A stretch of DNA of 64,000 nt from Planobispora longispora (lineage in GTDB: Bacteria; Actinomycetota; Actinomycetes; Streptosporangiales; Streptosporangiaceae): contig NZ_BOOH01000045.1 in assembly GCF_016863135.1 (NCBI RefSeq), forward strand, positions 62,001 to 126,000, read 5' to 3'. Position numbers and translations under genes: made by a program. The notes beneath the pieces were generated by a model, which was not told the origin of the DNA, made no database searches, and saw only the letters and a list, made by a program, of their open reading frames with translations. How positions within the stretch are numbered: position 1 is the stretch's first letter; every line of letters starts with the position of its first letter. Shown here one piece after another: positions 52,999 through 62,267 of this stretch.

Positions 52999-54494
52999 CG
53001 GCCGACGGCGTCGTCGACGCAGGCGTCGGGGGTGGCGGTGAACACCCGGGAGACCAGGTGGCGGAAGGCGCCGCGCACGGTGACCATGCGGGAGCCGCTC
53101 AGGGCCCGGCGCATCGCCCGCTGGCCCGGATAGGGGGTCTTGGGGTCGCCGGAGGCCCCGACGATCAGGGCCGGGACGTCGTTGCGGATCCGGGTGGGAG
53201 GCTCGGCGGGAGAGGCCGGCCAGAACGCGCACGGGAGATTCATAGCGCGGGTCAGCGGGCCGAACAGGGGCTCGTCGGCCCGGTGGGCCCGGATGTCGCG
53301 GTAGTAGGCGCCGGCATCGCGGGAAGCCGGCCCGTCCGCGCAGGTGATCGCCATCCGCGCGCTGCCGGCCCCGCCGGTCTCCGGTGAGGACAGGTACGCC
53401 AGTCCCTCCTCCAGGGAGGGGGCCGAGGTGATCTCGGCTCCGCGGGCCGCGTCGTTGAGGATCTTGAGGTCGGCGGCCAGGGCGGCGTAGGCCTGCTCGC
53501 TGTCCCGGCCCAGGCTGAGCAGCAGGATCGCCGGGAAGACGTGGGTGTCGACCCGGTGGCGGCCGATCCGCAGCGGGGTACGGGCCGCGGCCCGGTCGAC
53601 GCGGTTGACGGTGGCCAGCACCCGGGCGGTGGTGGAGCCCAGGCGGTAGCGGCCGTGGTGGCGGGCGGCCCAGCCGGCCCACTCCTTCAGCGCCGCGGCC
53701 AGGTACGGCCCCATCGAGCGGGCGTAGCCGGGTCCGGCGGCCGCGGGATCCAGGGCGCTGTCCAGGACGAACCGGTCGACGCGGGCGGGGAACAGTTGCA
53801 TGTAGACCGCACCCAGGTAGGTGCCGTACGACCCGCCGAGATAGGACAGCTTCGACTCGCCCAGGGCGGCGCGGATGACGTCCATGTCGCGGGCGGTGGC
53901 GCGGGCCGAGGCGTGCGGCAGCAGCTCCCGCTGTCCCGCGCAGCGGGCGGCCAGGTCCTCGGCCTGTGCGGCGATCCGGCCGAAGCCGCGCCGGTCGTGG
54001 CCGGTCGAGCGCACGTAGTCGCCGATGGGCCACTGGCAGTTCACCGGGGTGCTGCGCCCGGTGAAGCGGGGGTCCATGCCGATCAGGTCGTAGCGGGCCG
54101 CCAGAGTGGGCTCGGCCGCCTTGAGCAGCGGCGCGTAGACCCTTCCGGGGTCGCCGGGGCCGCCGGGATTGATCAGCAGCGCTCCGCGCCGGCGCCCGGG
54201 GTCGGTGGCCTGCAGCCGGGAGATCGCGACCTTGACGGTGGGCCCGTCCGGGCGACTGTGGTCCAGCGGAACCGTGACCTCGGCGCAGCGCGCTCCGGCG
54301 GCGTCCAGGTGGGCGCCGATTTCGTCCTGGGCGTCGGCCTGGCAGCGGTGCCAGGTGATCTTCTGTTGCTCGAACCGGGCGAGCCCGCCGTCCGGGCCGG
54401 ACGGCCGGGGTCCGGAGGCGGCCAGGGCGCCCGCGCCTCCGGACGAGGCGAGCAGGGCGACGGTTACGGCGGTGGCCACGGAGGTCTTTCTCAT
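52935..54494 (-). CDS. Secreted alpha/beta hydrolase (tripeptidyl aminopeptidase-like)
   Basis: A 519-residue exported hydrolase. A signal peptide (TAVTVALLASSGGAGALAAS) leads into ITWHRCQADAQDEIGAHLDA, the family start. Catalytic Ser is in GGSYGTYLG, Asp in GASGDPKTPYP and His probably in GAFRHLVSRVF. It matches the Streptomyces Tap/SlpD-type proteases that remove N-terminal tripeptides outside the cell. ATG at 54494. Confidence 0.88.
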   Translation of the reverse strand: MRKTSVATAVTVALLASSGGAGALAASGPRPSGPDGGLARFEQQKITWHRCQADAQDEIGAHLDAAGARCAEVTVPLDHSRPDGPTVKVAISRLQATDPGRRRGALLINPGGPGDPGRVYAPLLKAAEPTLAARYDLIGMDPRFTGRSTPVNCQWPIGDYVRSTGHDRRGFGRIAAQAEDLAARCAGQRELLPHASARATARDMDVIRAALGESKLSYLGGSYGTYLGAVYMQLFPARVDRFVLDSALDPAAAGPGYARSMGPYLAAALKEWAGWAARHHGRYRLGSTTARVLATVNRVDRAAARTPLRIGRHRVDTHVFPAILLLSLGRDSEQAYAALAADLKILNDAARGAEITSAPSLEEGLAYLSSPETGGAGSARMAITCADGPASRDAGAYYRDIRAHRADEPLFGPLTRAMNLPCAFWPASPAEPPTRIRNDVPALIVGASGDPKTPYPGQRAMRRALSGSRMVTVRGAFRHLVSRVFTATPDACVDDAVGRYLLDGVLPAEDTTCPGAPTR

Positions 54495-54666
54495 GGGGCC
54501 AGCGTCGCGACCGCGCCGTACGGCCCGCATCGGCCATCGAGCCGATCAAGGACCCGCACGTCTCGGCCGTTCGGCCAGGAGACGGCGCGCCATGGCGCGG
54601 GTCGTGCAATCGCCTGGAGGGCCTGTTCCACGTCAGGCCCCGCTGACGTGGAAGGCGGTACGGGGT

Positions 54667-55695
54667 TCAGCAGGTGGCGGGGAGATCGAAGGCGGGGAAC
54701 AGGCCGGGGGCGAACGAGGTGATCTCCGCGATCCGGCCCTCGGCCACCCGCAGCACCTCCAGCACCTGTGCCCGGTACAGGGTGTCGCCCGGCCGGCGGA
54801 GGTAGTGCGCGACCGCCGGCTGCCGGTTGGCCCGGGTCGGCAGCCGGCGCCAATGCCCCAGGTAGCCCGGTCCGGCCGGGTCCAGGATCTCGGCGAGCGC
54901 CGCGGTGAACGCCTCACGCCCGGCCCACAGCGTCTCCCGCGTGCCGGACTCGCACGGCTGCGGCATCGGCATGGTCACGCGGATGTCCTCGTGGAGCAGT
55001 TCCGCCACGGCGCCGGTGTCGGCCCGCTCCAGCAGCGCCAGGTAGCGCTGCACGAGCGTGCGTTCGGCCTCCGTCGGGTCCGCGGCGGGCGCCCACTCCA
55101 GCCGCCGTGGCGGCAGGTGGGACCGCAGGGTGGCGCGGGCCCGGGGCAGCGCGCTGTTCACCGACGCGACGCTGAGGCCGAGCATGTCCGCGGTGTCCGC
55201 GGCCGGCCAGCCCAGGATGTCGCGCACGATGAGCACGGCCCGTTGCCTCGGCGGCAGGTGCTGGACGGCGATCAGGAACGCCAGCTCGATCGTCTCCTTC
55301 TCGATGACCGCGGCGTCGGGCTCGGCGTCGTGGGGCGCGGCCCGGTCGAGCAGCAGGTCCGGGTACGGCTCGAGCCAGGGAACCAGGTCCGGTGACCGCG
55401 CCGCCGATCCGTCCGCCGGCGCGCCGGTCACGCCCCCGGCGCGCGGCCTGCGCTGGACGCTGTCGAGGAAGTCGAGGCACACGTTGGTCGCGATGCGGTA
55501 GAGCCAGGCCCGCGCGGTCGATCTCCCCTGGAAGGTGTCACGCTTGCGCCAGGCCCGCAGCAGGGCCTCCTGCACCAGGTCCTCGGAGTCCGAGAACGAC
55601 CCGACCATCCGGTAGCAGTGCACCCGCAACTCGTGCCGGTGCGCCTGCACCAGACCGCTGAACGCGGGCTCGTCGAGCACCTGCACCGGGTTCAC
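54667..55695 (-). CDS. ECF sigma factor with SnoaL-like C-terminal domain (SigG/SigX5 type)
   Basis: A 342-residue sigma factor. Region 2 is FSDSEDLVQEALLRAWRK and region 4 is WPAADTADMLGLSVASVNSA. Residues 220-342 form an NTF2/SnoaL-like domain (RYLALLERADTGAVAELLHE) that in related ECF groups controls activity without an anti-sigma protein. The GTG at 55695 has GGAGG upstream and overlaps the MFS stop (GTGA). Last gene of a three-gene operon. Confidence 0.9.
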   Translation of the reverse strand: MNPVQVLDEPAFSGLVQAHRHELRVHCYRMVGSFSDSEDLVQEALLRAWRKRDTFQGRSTARAWLYRIATNVCLDFLDSVQRRPRAGGVTGAPADGSAARSPDLVPWLEPYPDLLLDRAAPHDAEPDAAVIEKETIELAFLIAVQHLPPRQRAVLIVRDILGWPAADTADMLGLSVASVNSALPRARATLRSHLPPRRLEWAPAADPTEAERTLVQRYLALLERADTGAVAELLHEDIRVTMPMPQPCESGTRETLWAGREAFTAALAEILDPAGPGYLGHWRRLPTRANRQPAVAHYLRRPGDTLYRAQVLEVLRVAEGRIAEITSFAPGLFPAFDLPATC

Positions 55696-57296
55696 CGGCG
55701 GTCCTCCACCGTCTGGCCGGACTCCGCCGGCAGGCCCGGCATCGGCATGTCGCCGAGGGACGGCAGATGCCCGAGACCGATCCGCGCGACCACCGCGAGC
55801 GCGAGGAAGATGACGACCGACACGATCGCGATGATATGCAGTCCATCGGTGAACGCCGCTCGCGCCGAGGCCAGCAACGCGGTGCCGGCATCGGCCGGCA
55901 GCGCGGGCACGGCCGCGACCGCACCGGCGATGTTGTCCTGGGCCGCGGCCGCGACGTCTCCCGGCACGCCGTCGGGGACGTCGATCCGGCTCCGGTAGGC
56001 GGCGCTGCCGATGACGCCGAGGATCGCCACGCCGAGCGCGACGCCCAGTTCGCCGGCGGTCGACGCCAGCGAGCCGGCGGCTCCCGCCTTCTGCGGCGGC
56101 GCCGACGACATCACCAGGAACGGCGCCATCGGGCCGACCGACGCGCCGCCGGCGTACACGACCGTGATCCCGGCGAGCAGCACCGCGAGGCCGGAGGTGT
56201 CGGGTACCCGGGTGAGCACGACCATGCCGGCCGCGGCGATGATCGACCCGGTCATGAGGATGGAGGCGGGGCGTACCTTGCGGGCGAGCGCGGGCGCGGC
56301 GTTCCCGACGATGATCATGACCGCCGACGGCAGCAGCAGCCACAATCCGGTCTCGTACGGCGAGAGGCCGGCGACCAGTTGCAGGTACAGCGTTCCCATC
56401 AGGCCGACCCCGCCCATCACGAACGCGATGAGCAGCGCGAGCACCAGCGTGGCCGACAGCGCCCGGGTGCCGAACAGGCTGAGGTCCAGCAGCGGGTTGG
56501 TGACGCGGCGCTGCCGCAGGACGAACACCGCCCCGAGCAGGAGACCGGCGGCCGACGCCGCCGCCGGCGCCGTCTCCCAACCGCCGCGCGCCAGGGTCTT
56601 GAGTCCGTAGATGAACGGCAGCACCGCCGCCACCGACAGCACCACGCTGACGAGATCCAGCCGTCGCGCGGCCGGGTCGCGGGAATCCGGCACCAGGAAC
56701 GGCGCTGTCAGCAGCAGCAGCGCCATGACCGGCACCGCCATGAGGAAGATCGATCCCCACCAGAACGACTTGAGCAGCAGGCCGCCGAGCACCGGGCCGA
56801 GCACCATGCCGGCCATCAGCGAGGTGCCCCACACGCCCATGGCCGCGCCCATCTGCCTCGGGTCCTTGAACATCTCGCGCAGCAGCGCCAGGACCGACGG
56901 GATCAGGGTGGCGCCCGCGATGCCGAGCACCGCCCGTGCGCCCATCAGCATGCCCGGCGAGACGGCGTACGCCGCCGCGATCGACGCGACGAGGAACAGC
57001 GCCGCACCGCCGAGCAGCACGGTCCGCCGCCCGATCCGGTCGCCGAGGTTGCCCGCCGTGATCAGCAGGCCGGCGATGAGGAAGCCGTAGACGTCCGATA
57101 TCCAGAGCTGCTCGGTGCCGCTTGCGCCGAGGTCCGCGCTCAGGTGCGGCAACGCCAGGAACGTTATGTTGACGTCGACCGCCGCGAGCATGGTCGGCAG
57201 GCACAGCACGGCCAGGCCGAGCCACTCCCGTACGGTGGCCCTGCGCGGGCGATCCGGTACCGCCGGCGCGGCGGCCGGCGCATCGTGGGCGGTCAT
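55692..57296 (-). CDS. MFS drug exporter, 14-helix DHA2 type
   Basis: A 534-residue transporter: WLGLAVLCLPTMLAAVDVNI in helix 1, the motif A loop GNLGDRIGRRTVLL and LMAGMVLGPVLGGLLL of motif C. About 14 helices. Likely exports cationic or hydrophobic drugs by proton antiport. The ATG at 57296 overlaps the stop of the upstream gene (ATGA). Confidence 0.92.
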   Translation of the reverse strand: MTAHDAPAAAPAVPDRPRRATVREWLGLAVLCLPTMLAAVDVNITFLALPHLSADLGASGTEQLWISDVYGFLIAGLLITAGNLGDRIGRRTVLLGGAALFLVASIAAAYAVSPGMLMGARAVLGIAGATLIPSVLALLREMFKDPRQMGAAMGVWGTSLMAGMVLGPVLGGLLLKSFWWGSIFLMAVPVMALLLLTAPFLVPDSRDPAARRLDLVSVVLSVAAVLPFIYGLKTLARGGWETAPAAASAAGLLLGAVFVLRQRRVTNPLLDLSLFGTRALSATLVLALLIAFVMGGVGLMGTLYLQLVAGLSPYETGLWLLLPSAVMIIVGNAAPALARKVRPASILMTGSIIAAAGMVVLTRVPDTSGLAVLLAGITVVYAGGASVGPMAPFLVMSSAPPQKAGAAGSLASTAGELGVALGVAILGVIGSAAYRSRIDVPDGVPGDVAAAAQDNIAGAVAAVPALPADAGTALLASARAAFTDGLHIIAIVSVVIFLALAVVARIGLGHLPSLGDMPMPGLPAESGQTVEDRR

Positions 57297-57913
57297 CACC
57301 GCCGCCCGAGGTAGGCCAGCAGGCGTGCCTGCTCGTCGGCGTCCGGACCGACCTCCACCTCGGGGCCCGCCATCATGCCCCGCACGACGTCATGCCCGAT
57401 GATCCTGAGCGTGGCCCAGACCTGCTGGATCTCCACCGGGTCGATCCGGTCGTCCTGGCCGGTGGCGCGGGCCAGGTCCCATCCGTGGACGACGAGCTCG
57501 GTGCATATCGATCGATCGATGCCCTCGGCGAAGGTCCACCGGCCGAACCGACCGGTGTACATCTCCTCCGCCCGCCCCCGGTCGTCGAGGTCGGCCTGCA
57601 CCTGATCGCGGATCACCGCGAAGGCGCCGAGCGGATCCCGGTCGACGCCCGGGCGGGCGAGCGGCCGGCGGTCCACCTGGAACAGGTGGACTTCGTGCAT
57701 CGCCACCACGTGCCCCACGAGGTCTCTCACCGACCAGTCGGTACATGGCGTCGGGTCGCCCCACTCGTCCGCGCCGACGCCTTCCAGCTTCGCGGTGAAG
57801 GCTGCGGCCAGGCTGCGGTACCGGTCGGCGGTGACACCGCACGGCCGGACGCCTCCCGGCGCGTGCGCCTCGGGTGCCAGCCCCTCCGTACCGCCCGGGC
57901 TTCCTGATGTCAT
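57296..57913 (-). CDS. TIGR03086-family metal-binding protein (DinB-like)
   Basis: A 205-residue four-helix-bundle protein. WSVRDLVGHVVAMHEVHLF and ICTELVVHGWDLARATG carry the His residues expected to bind zinc. Relatives include mycothiol-dependent maleylpyruvate isomerases. It is the first gene of the operon with the MFS pump and sigma factor, perhaps a mycothiol-linked detoxification unit. Confidence 0.87.
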   Translation of the reverse strand: MTSGSPGGTEGLAPEAHAPGGVRPCGVTADRYRSLAAAFTAKLEGVGADEWGDPTPCTDWSVRDLVGHVVAMHEVHLFQVDRRPLARPGVDRDPLGAFAVIRDQVQADLDDRGRAEEMYTGRFGRWTFAEGIDRSICTELVVHGWDLARATGQDDRIDPVEIQQVWATLRIIGHDVVRGMMAGPEVEVGPDADEQARLLAYLGRR

Positions 57914-58334
57914 ATGAGCTACTCCCTGTCGCCGATATCGCTCGCCGGCGCCGACCGCCGGACCTCACACCGATATGACGGCCGGCGCCGCGGAAACTGA
58001 GCACCGCGTCCCCGGCGGGATGCTCGGCGAGGCCGAACAGGTGCACTCTCCGGGTGGAGAGCTCCATTCACTGCGCACCATCAAGCAGGCGGACGGAGGA
58101 GACGGCACGCGGACGTCCTCGGCGCCGGGGTGCGCAGACCGCGGCATGGCGACGCCGTAACAGGCCACGGCGGTATAGGCCCCCGCGGCTCCAAGGCGTG
58201 CAGCGCGTGATCACCGGCCGACGCTCTGGCTGCGCGGATGAAACGAGAGTGGATGCCTGCCGACCGGAGATCGATCCGCCGCCGAAATGGGCGGTATCTG
58301 AACCGCTCGATCCGGCCGGCAGGCGGCATGTGGG
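57914..58334. other. Gap with IS remnant
   Basis: Contains a roughly 90-bp minus-strand transposase fragment at about 57995-58085: MELSTRRVHLFGLAEHPAGD, related to MEVATRRVHLLGVTDHPTG in the IS at 27.7 kb. The right part (58235-58334) is the outer end of the DUF5994 inverted duplication. No intact gene. Confidence 0.7.
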
Positions 58335-58922
58335 TCACGCCGACGGCGGCCTGGCGGAGGACAGGGCGTCCTGCCCAGCGGTGGCCGGCCCTCCTCCGTT
58401 CTTCCAACGGGCCAAGCTGTCGGCGGCCATCGCGCGGGGAAGGAAGTCGGTTGGCAGGTGCGCGATGGGAAGGATGTCGTCGGGAGTCAAGCCGGTGGTG
58501 TCCTGGGCGGTGAGCTTGAGGATGGCCTCAGCGGAGCCGACGGCGGTGCCCGGCGGGATGACCAGCAAGACGATCGGCTCAGCGGCCGCGAAGATCAGAG
58601 TGATCACACGGGAGTCGGCGTAGCGGAACCAGCCGACCCGGATGGCCCGCTCGCGTGCCGGGATGCGGTGCGGGATGCGTTCCCACACGTCCTGGTGCAC
58701 GCCGACCCGGACCGTGGCACGGTCGAGCAGCCGGTCGACGGCGACGATGAGCCCGGGCAGTTCGGCGGTCGCGTCACAGGAGTAGGGCCACCAGGCTCCG
58801 TCCACCGCCGCTCTTCGATTCAGCACCGAGGGGAGGCTGAGCCGCAGCGGGGAATCGCCTTGATGGAGCCCGGCGGAAACGGTCCCCGGCGGCGTCAGCT
58901 GCGAAGGAAGCGTTGGCGTCAT
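58335..58922 (-). CDS. DUF5994-family protein (copy A)
   Basis: A 195-residue protein: VDGAWWPYSCDATAELPGLI, IRVGWFRYADSRVITLIFAA and VLLVIPPGTAVGSAEAILKL are the conserved blocks. The family is actinobacterial and functionally uncharacterised. The start at ATG 58922 is shared with the paralog at 59545, and the roughly 90 bp upstream are also similar. It is one arm of an inverted duplication. Confidence 0.82.
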   Translation of the reverse strand: MTPTLPSQLTPPGTVSAGLHQGDSPLRLSLPSVLNRRAAVDGAWWPYSCDATAELPGLIVAVDRLLDRATVRVGVHQDVWERIPHRIPARERAIRVGWFRYADSRVITLIFAAAEPIVLLVIPPGTAVGSAEAILKLTAQDTTGLTPDDILPIAHLPTDFLPRAMAADSLARWKNGGGPATAGQDALSSARPPSA

Positions 58923-59005
58923 AGTCGCCTGACCTGTCCAGACCCCTGCGAACGGGGCCGTAGCGGTGGTTCGCCGGGGGCGACGCCGACCTGAGCGCCA
59001 ACGCA

Positions 59006-59463
59006 CGAAGTGTCCTCGGTATCTCCACCGTACCTCATGATTTCCGGAAACAGCCTGATGGAGTGATTTCCGGAAACGTGTTCGGCGAGCGGCCCCGGCC
59101 CGCTGGGTGTTGGCCGCAGCCGCCTTCGTGCTCGGCGCCGCTGTCGATGCCTTGCTGTCCATGGCCTCGCCGACCGGGCCTCCTCGGCTATGGCTGCCCT
59201 TGCGCAGGACGATCGGCCCCGCGCTCGTCATCACGATCGGTCTGGAGGTCCTCAAGACCCTCGGCCGCGGTGAGGAGCCCGAGCCCACACGACACCGACA
59301 TCGTGTAGCGCATCGTTCACTCCAGCACTCCGGCCTGCGCGGGCGGATTCTCGGCACCCGCAGGTACAGGGTATTTCCGGAAGCTAATCGAGCATCCTCC
59401 TTCCGGAATCGGGAATTCCGGAAACCGTGAGGTAGGCTAAAGAAACCGAGGGCTTTTTGAGCG
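59006..59463. promoter_or_regulatory. Centre of the inverted duplication with five TTCCGGAA sites
   Basis: The palindrome TTCCGGAA occurs at 59042, 59068, 59375, 59401 and 59416; the first two are inside a 14-bp direct repeat (TGATTTCCGGAAAC) 26 bp apart. It separates divergent DUF5994 genes and should hold both promoters. A frame at 59107-59430 (FVLGAAVDALLSMA, IGPALVITIGLEVLKTL) looks like a membrane protein fragment, but its start is weak and it is probably not a gene. Confidence 0.6.
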
Positions 59464-59544
59464 TTGACACTCAAGTCGGCGCCGCCCTCCGGTGAACCAC
59501 CACCGGCCTCCTTTTTGAAGGGGGCCCGGACGGGCCAGGCGACC

Positions 59545-60144
59545 ATGACGCCGACACTTCTTTCTCAACTCTCTCACCGCACACCGCTCAGCTCTGTCTC
59601 ATCTGCGATCCCCCGGGTCGATTCCGCATTGCGGCTCGCTCTCCCCCCGGTGCCGAATCGGCGAGCGGCGATAGACGGGGCCTGGTGGCCCTATTCCCGC
59701 GACGCGGCGGCCGAGCTGCCCGATCTCATCGCCGCCGTCGACCAGCGGCTGGGCCGGACCACGCTGCGGGTAGGCGTGCACCAGGACGCGTGGCAGAGCA
59801 TCCCTCGCCGCATCCCGGCACGCGGCAGGCAGGTCCGCATCGGCTGGTTCCGCCACGCCGACCCGCACGTGATCACTCTCATCTTCGCCGCCGGCGAGCC
59901 GGTCGTCTTGCTGGTCATCCCGCCCGACACCGCCGTCGGCGCCGCCCAGACCATGCTCACGTTCACCGTCCGGGACACCACCGGCCTGACCGCCGAGGAC
60001 ATCCTCACCCTGCCGAGCCCGTCACCCGATCCCGCGTTCGGCGTGCGGACCGCCGACAGCCCGGCCCGCTGGGAGAACGAAGGCGGATCGGTCATCGCGC
60101 AGGAGGCGCCCCCTCCAGGCGACCGACCGTCGGGACCGGCGTGA
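59545..60144 (+). CDS. DUF5994-family protein (copy B)
   Basis: A 199-residue paralog of copy A with the same blocks: IDGAWWPYSRDAAAELPDLI, VRIGWFRHADPHVITLIFAA and VLLVIPPDTAVGAAQTMLTF. It lies about 120 bp before a STAS-domain gene on the same strand, which suggests a link to sigma-factor control. Function unknown. Confidence 0.83.
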   Translation: MTPTLLSQLSHRTPLSSVSSAIPRVDSALRLALPPVPNRRAAIDGAWWPYSRDAAAELPDLIAAVDQRLGRTTLRVGVHQDAWQSIPRRIPARGRQVRIGWFRHADPHVITLIFAAGEPVVLLVIPPDTAVGAAQTMLTFTVRDTTGLTAEDILTLPSPSPDPAFGVRTADSPARWENEGGSVIAQEAPPPGDRPSGPA

Positions 60145-60266
60145 GGTCACCGTACCGCCTGCCGGCCGGATCGAGCGGTTCCGGCACCGTCCGTTCTGAC
60201 GGCGATCCGATCTCCGGCCGGCAGGCGTCGGGTCTCATATCAGCTTCTCCGAACAGGAGATCTTCC

Positions 60267-60590
60267 ATGGCCGTCATCGACACCGCCGCGCTCGGCAGAG
60301 CGAACGCCCCGGCACCGACCCTCGTGCACCTGTCGGGAGACATCGACATCCTCACCACGACTCAACTGCGCCGGCGGCTGCTGAACGCTCTCGACAACAG
60401 CACCGACCTGCTCGTCCTGGACCTGTCCCGGGTCACCTTCTGCGGGGCCGGCGGGCTCGGCTTGATGATCGACGTGCAAAGCCGCGCCCGGGCACGGGGC
60501 ATCACGCTGGCCCTGACCGGCCTTCCGCCGAGTATCGCCCGGCTGCTGTGCATCGCCGGCCTGAACCGCCGCTTCCCGATCGTGGCGTGA
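60267..60590 (+). CDS. STAS-domain protein (anti-sigma factor antagonist-like)
   Basis: A 107-residue STAS protein with VHLSGDIDILTTTQL and LVLDLSRVTFCGAGGLGLM. The position of the usual phospho-Ser (DSxG) is occupied by Ala in FCGAGGL, so it cannot be switched off by the standard kinase. AGGAG lies seven bases before the ATG. Possibly co-expressed with DUF5994 copy B. Confidence 0.88.
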   Translation: MAVIDTAALGRANAPAPTLVHLSGDIDILTTTQLRRRLLNALDNSTDLLVLDLSRVTFCGAGGLGLMIDVQSRARARGITLALTGLPPSIARLLCIAGLNRRFPIVA

Positions 60591-60705
60591 CGCCGACGGC
60601 GGTCATGGCATTCTCCGCGAAGACCGGGGTGAGTACACGGGCATCGGCGTGGCGGAACCAGTCGACCCGGATTGTGCCGCCACGTCGCGGGACGGCACCG
60701 GTCGC
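60591..60705 (-). pseudogene. DUF5994 fragment (third copy)
   Basis: The minus-strand frame reads VPRRGGTIRVDWFRHADARV then LTPVFAENAMTAVGVTP, matching the middle of the two intact DUF5994 proteins. Both ends are missing. It directly abuts the STAS stop codon. The rest of the gap to the zinc-finger gene (up to 60931) shows no other gene. Confidence 0.75.
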
Positions 60706-60931
60706 CCTGCCCAGCCGCGTCGCGGGCTTCCGCCGGCGAGATCCCACCGAGGCCTCCGGAGCGTGATCAGTCAGAGGACCGATTCCCGGGAGACGACCGG
60801 ATGCCGGGCTCGGCAATCGCAATAGATGATGAGGTTTGCTCAAATCAGACGTTTCCACTGGTCCGCCCATCGCATTGACTCAAGGGGAACCAGCCGGTGC
60901 AACTCGCACCGCTGTCGATGAGAGGGTCGTG

Positions 60932-61255
60932 ATGACCCTGGATATACAACTGGGTGCACAAGGCGCCGACATCCCGGCACGCGGAAGCCTGAATGGGAAG
61001 AGCGCGTGCTGTGACCACCTGGACACGGTTCCGGCCGCCGAGCACGGACCGCCGGAATGCGCGCAGTGCCTGGCCCGGGGACTGACCTGGACGAGCCTGT
61101 GGGCTTGCCTGACCTGCGGCTGGGTGGCGTGTTCCGACGATTCACCGGGCGGCCACGCGAGGAAGCACTACGAGGAGACCGACCACGCGGTGGTCGTCTC
61201 GCTGGAACCGAATACGACCTGGCGCTGGTGTTACGTACACGGACGGATCGCATGA
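60932..61255 (+). CDS. UBP-type zinc finger protein
   Basis: A 107-residue protein with a ubiquitin-hydrolase-type zinc finger: CCDHLDTV, PECAQCLARGLTW, LWACLTCGWVACSDD and GHARKHYEETDHAVVVSLE. All Cys and His positions of the ZnF-UBP fold are present. Bacterial members have no ubiquitin and unknown partners. GAGAGGG precedes the ATG. It is 19 bp ahead of the desaturase gene, so the two likely form an operon. Confidence 0.87.
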   Translation: MTLDIQLGAQGADIPARGSLNGKSACCDHLDTVPAAEHGPPECAQCLARGLTWTSLWACLTCGWVACSDDSPGGHARKHYEETDHAVVVSLEPNTTWRWCYVHGRIA

Positions 61256-61274
61256 CCGAGACAGAAAGAAACTC

Positions 61275-62252
61275 ATGACCCTCTCCCCCGAGGCGATAAA
61301 ACGCCGCGCGGACTACGACGGCGACTCCCCCTTCCCCGAGGCCGTGCACGATTTCACGGCGAGCAGGTTCCAGATCGGGCTGACGGCGGCTCTCGTCGTC
61401 ATACCGTTGGCCGCGCTGGGTGCAGGCGTCTGGCTGGCGTGGGGCAACGGGCTCGCGCTCCACGATCTGCTGCTGGCCGGAGTCCTCTACGTGGTCACCG
61501 GGCTGGGAGTGACCGTCGGGTTCCACCGGCTGCTCACCCATGGTTCCTTCACCGCCCGACCGTGGCTGCGGGTGGCGCTGGCGATCGCCGGGTCGATGAG
61601 CTTCCAGGGCAACGTCGTCGACTGGGTGGCGATCCACCGCCGCCATCACGCCTTCACCGATCGCCCGGGTGATCCCCACTCCCCTTACCGGTACGGCACC
61701 AGCCTGCGCGGGCAGCTGCGAGGGCTCGCCCACGCGCATCTCGGCTGGATGTTCACCGGTGATCCGACTCCGGCCGCCCGGTACGCTCCCGATCTGCTCG
61801 CCGATCCGGCGATGGTCAAGGTGGCACGCGCCTTTCCCGCCCTGTCCGCCGGATCCCTGGCACTGCCGTTCCTGGCCGGTTGGGCGATCAGCGGAAGCCT
61901 GTACGGCGGGCTGACCACGTTCCTGTGGGCCGGACTGATCCGCGTCGCCCTGCTGCAGCACATCACCTGGAGCGTCAACTCCCTCTGCCACGTCATGGGC
62001 AGCCGGCCGTTCAGAACCCGCCGTCATGATCGGGCGACGAACCTGTGGCCGCTGGCCCTGTTGTCGTTCGGGGAGAGCTGGCACAACGGCCACCACAGCG
62101 AGCCCACATGCGCCCGCCACGGCATGGACCGCCATCAGATCGACCCTTCTGCCGGGTTCATCCGTCTCCTCGAACGGCTCGGCTGGGCCGAGGCCGTACG
62201 CTGGCCCGACCCCCACCGCATGGAAAGCCGCCGGTCCGGCGCATCCGAATGA
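61275..62252 (+). CDS. Acyl-CoA (delta-9 type) fatty acid desaturase
   Basis: A 325-residue membrane di-iron desaturase. The three histidine boxes are HRLLTH, HRRHH and HNGHH, with four hydrophobic helices between. It would introduce a cis double bond into acyl chains and so tune membrane fluidity. The upstream zinc-finger protein may modulate it, but this is inference from position only. Confidence 0.93.
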   Translation: MTLSPEAIKRRADYDGDSPFPEAVHDFTASRFQIGLTAALVVIPLAALGAGVWLAWGNGLALHDLLLAGVLYVVTGLGVTVGFHRLLTHGSFTARPWLRVALAIAGSMSFQGNVVDWVAIHRRHHAFTDRPGDPHSPYRYGTSLRGQLRGLAHAHLGWMFTGDPTPAARYAPDLLADPAMVKVARAFPALSAGSLALPFLAGWAISGSLYGGLTTFLWAGLIRVALLQHITWSVNSLCHVMGSRPFRTRRHDRATNLWPLALLSFGESWHNGHHSEPTCARHGMDRHQIDPSAGFIRLLERLGWAEAVRWPDPHRMESRRSGASE

Positions 62253-62267
62253 GATGAGTTCTCCAGC

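Larger units (their letters stand above)
58235..60235. repeat. Inverted duplication of a DUF5994 gene
   Basis: Sequence from about 58235 to 59005 is present again, inverted, at about 59460-60235. The match covers both genes, their leaders (CAGGTCAGGCGAC versus CCAGGCCAGGCGAC-like) and the downstream flank (GCCTGCCGGCCGGATCGAG). Divergence is considerable, so the event is old. The centre is 59006-59459. Confidence 0.8.

Noticed and set aside
59107-59430. A 107-codon frame in the centre of the DUF5994 duplication
   Set aside because: It starts with TTG without a ribosome site, and its second half runs through the TTCCGGAA sites. Only the hydrophobic first half looks protein-like, so it is at best a fragment.
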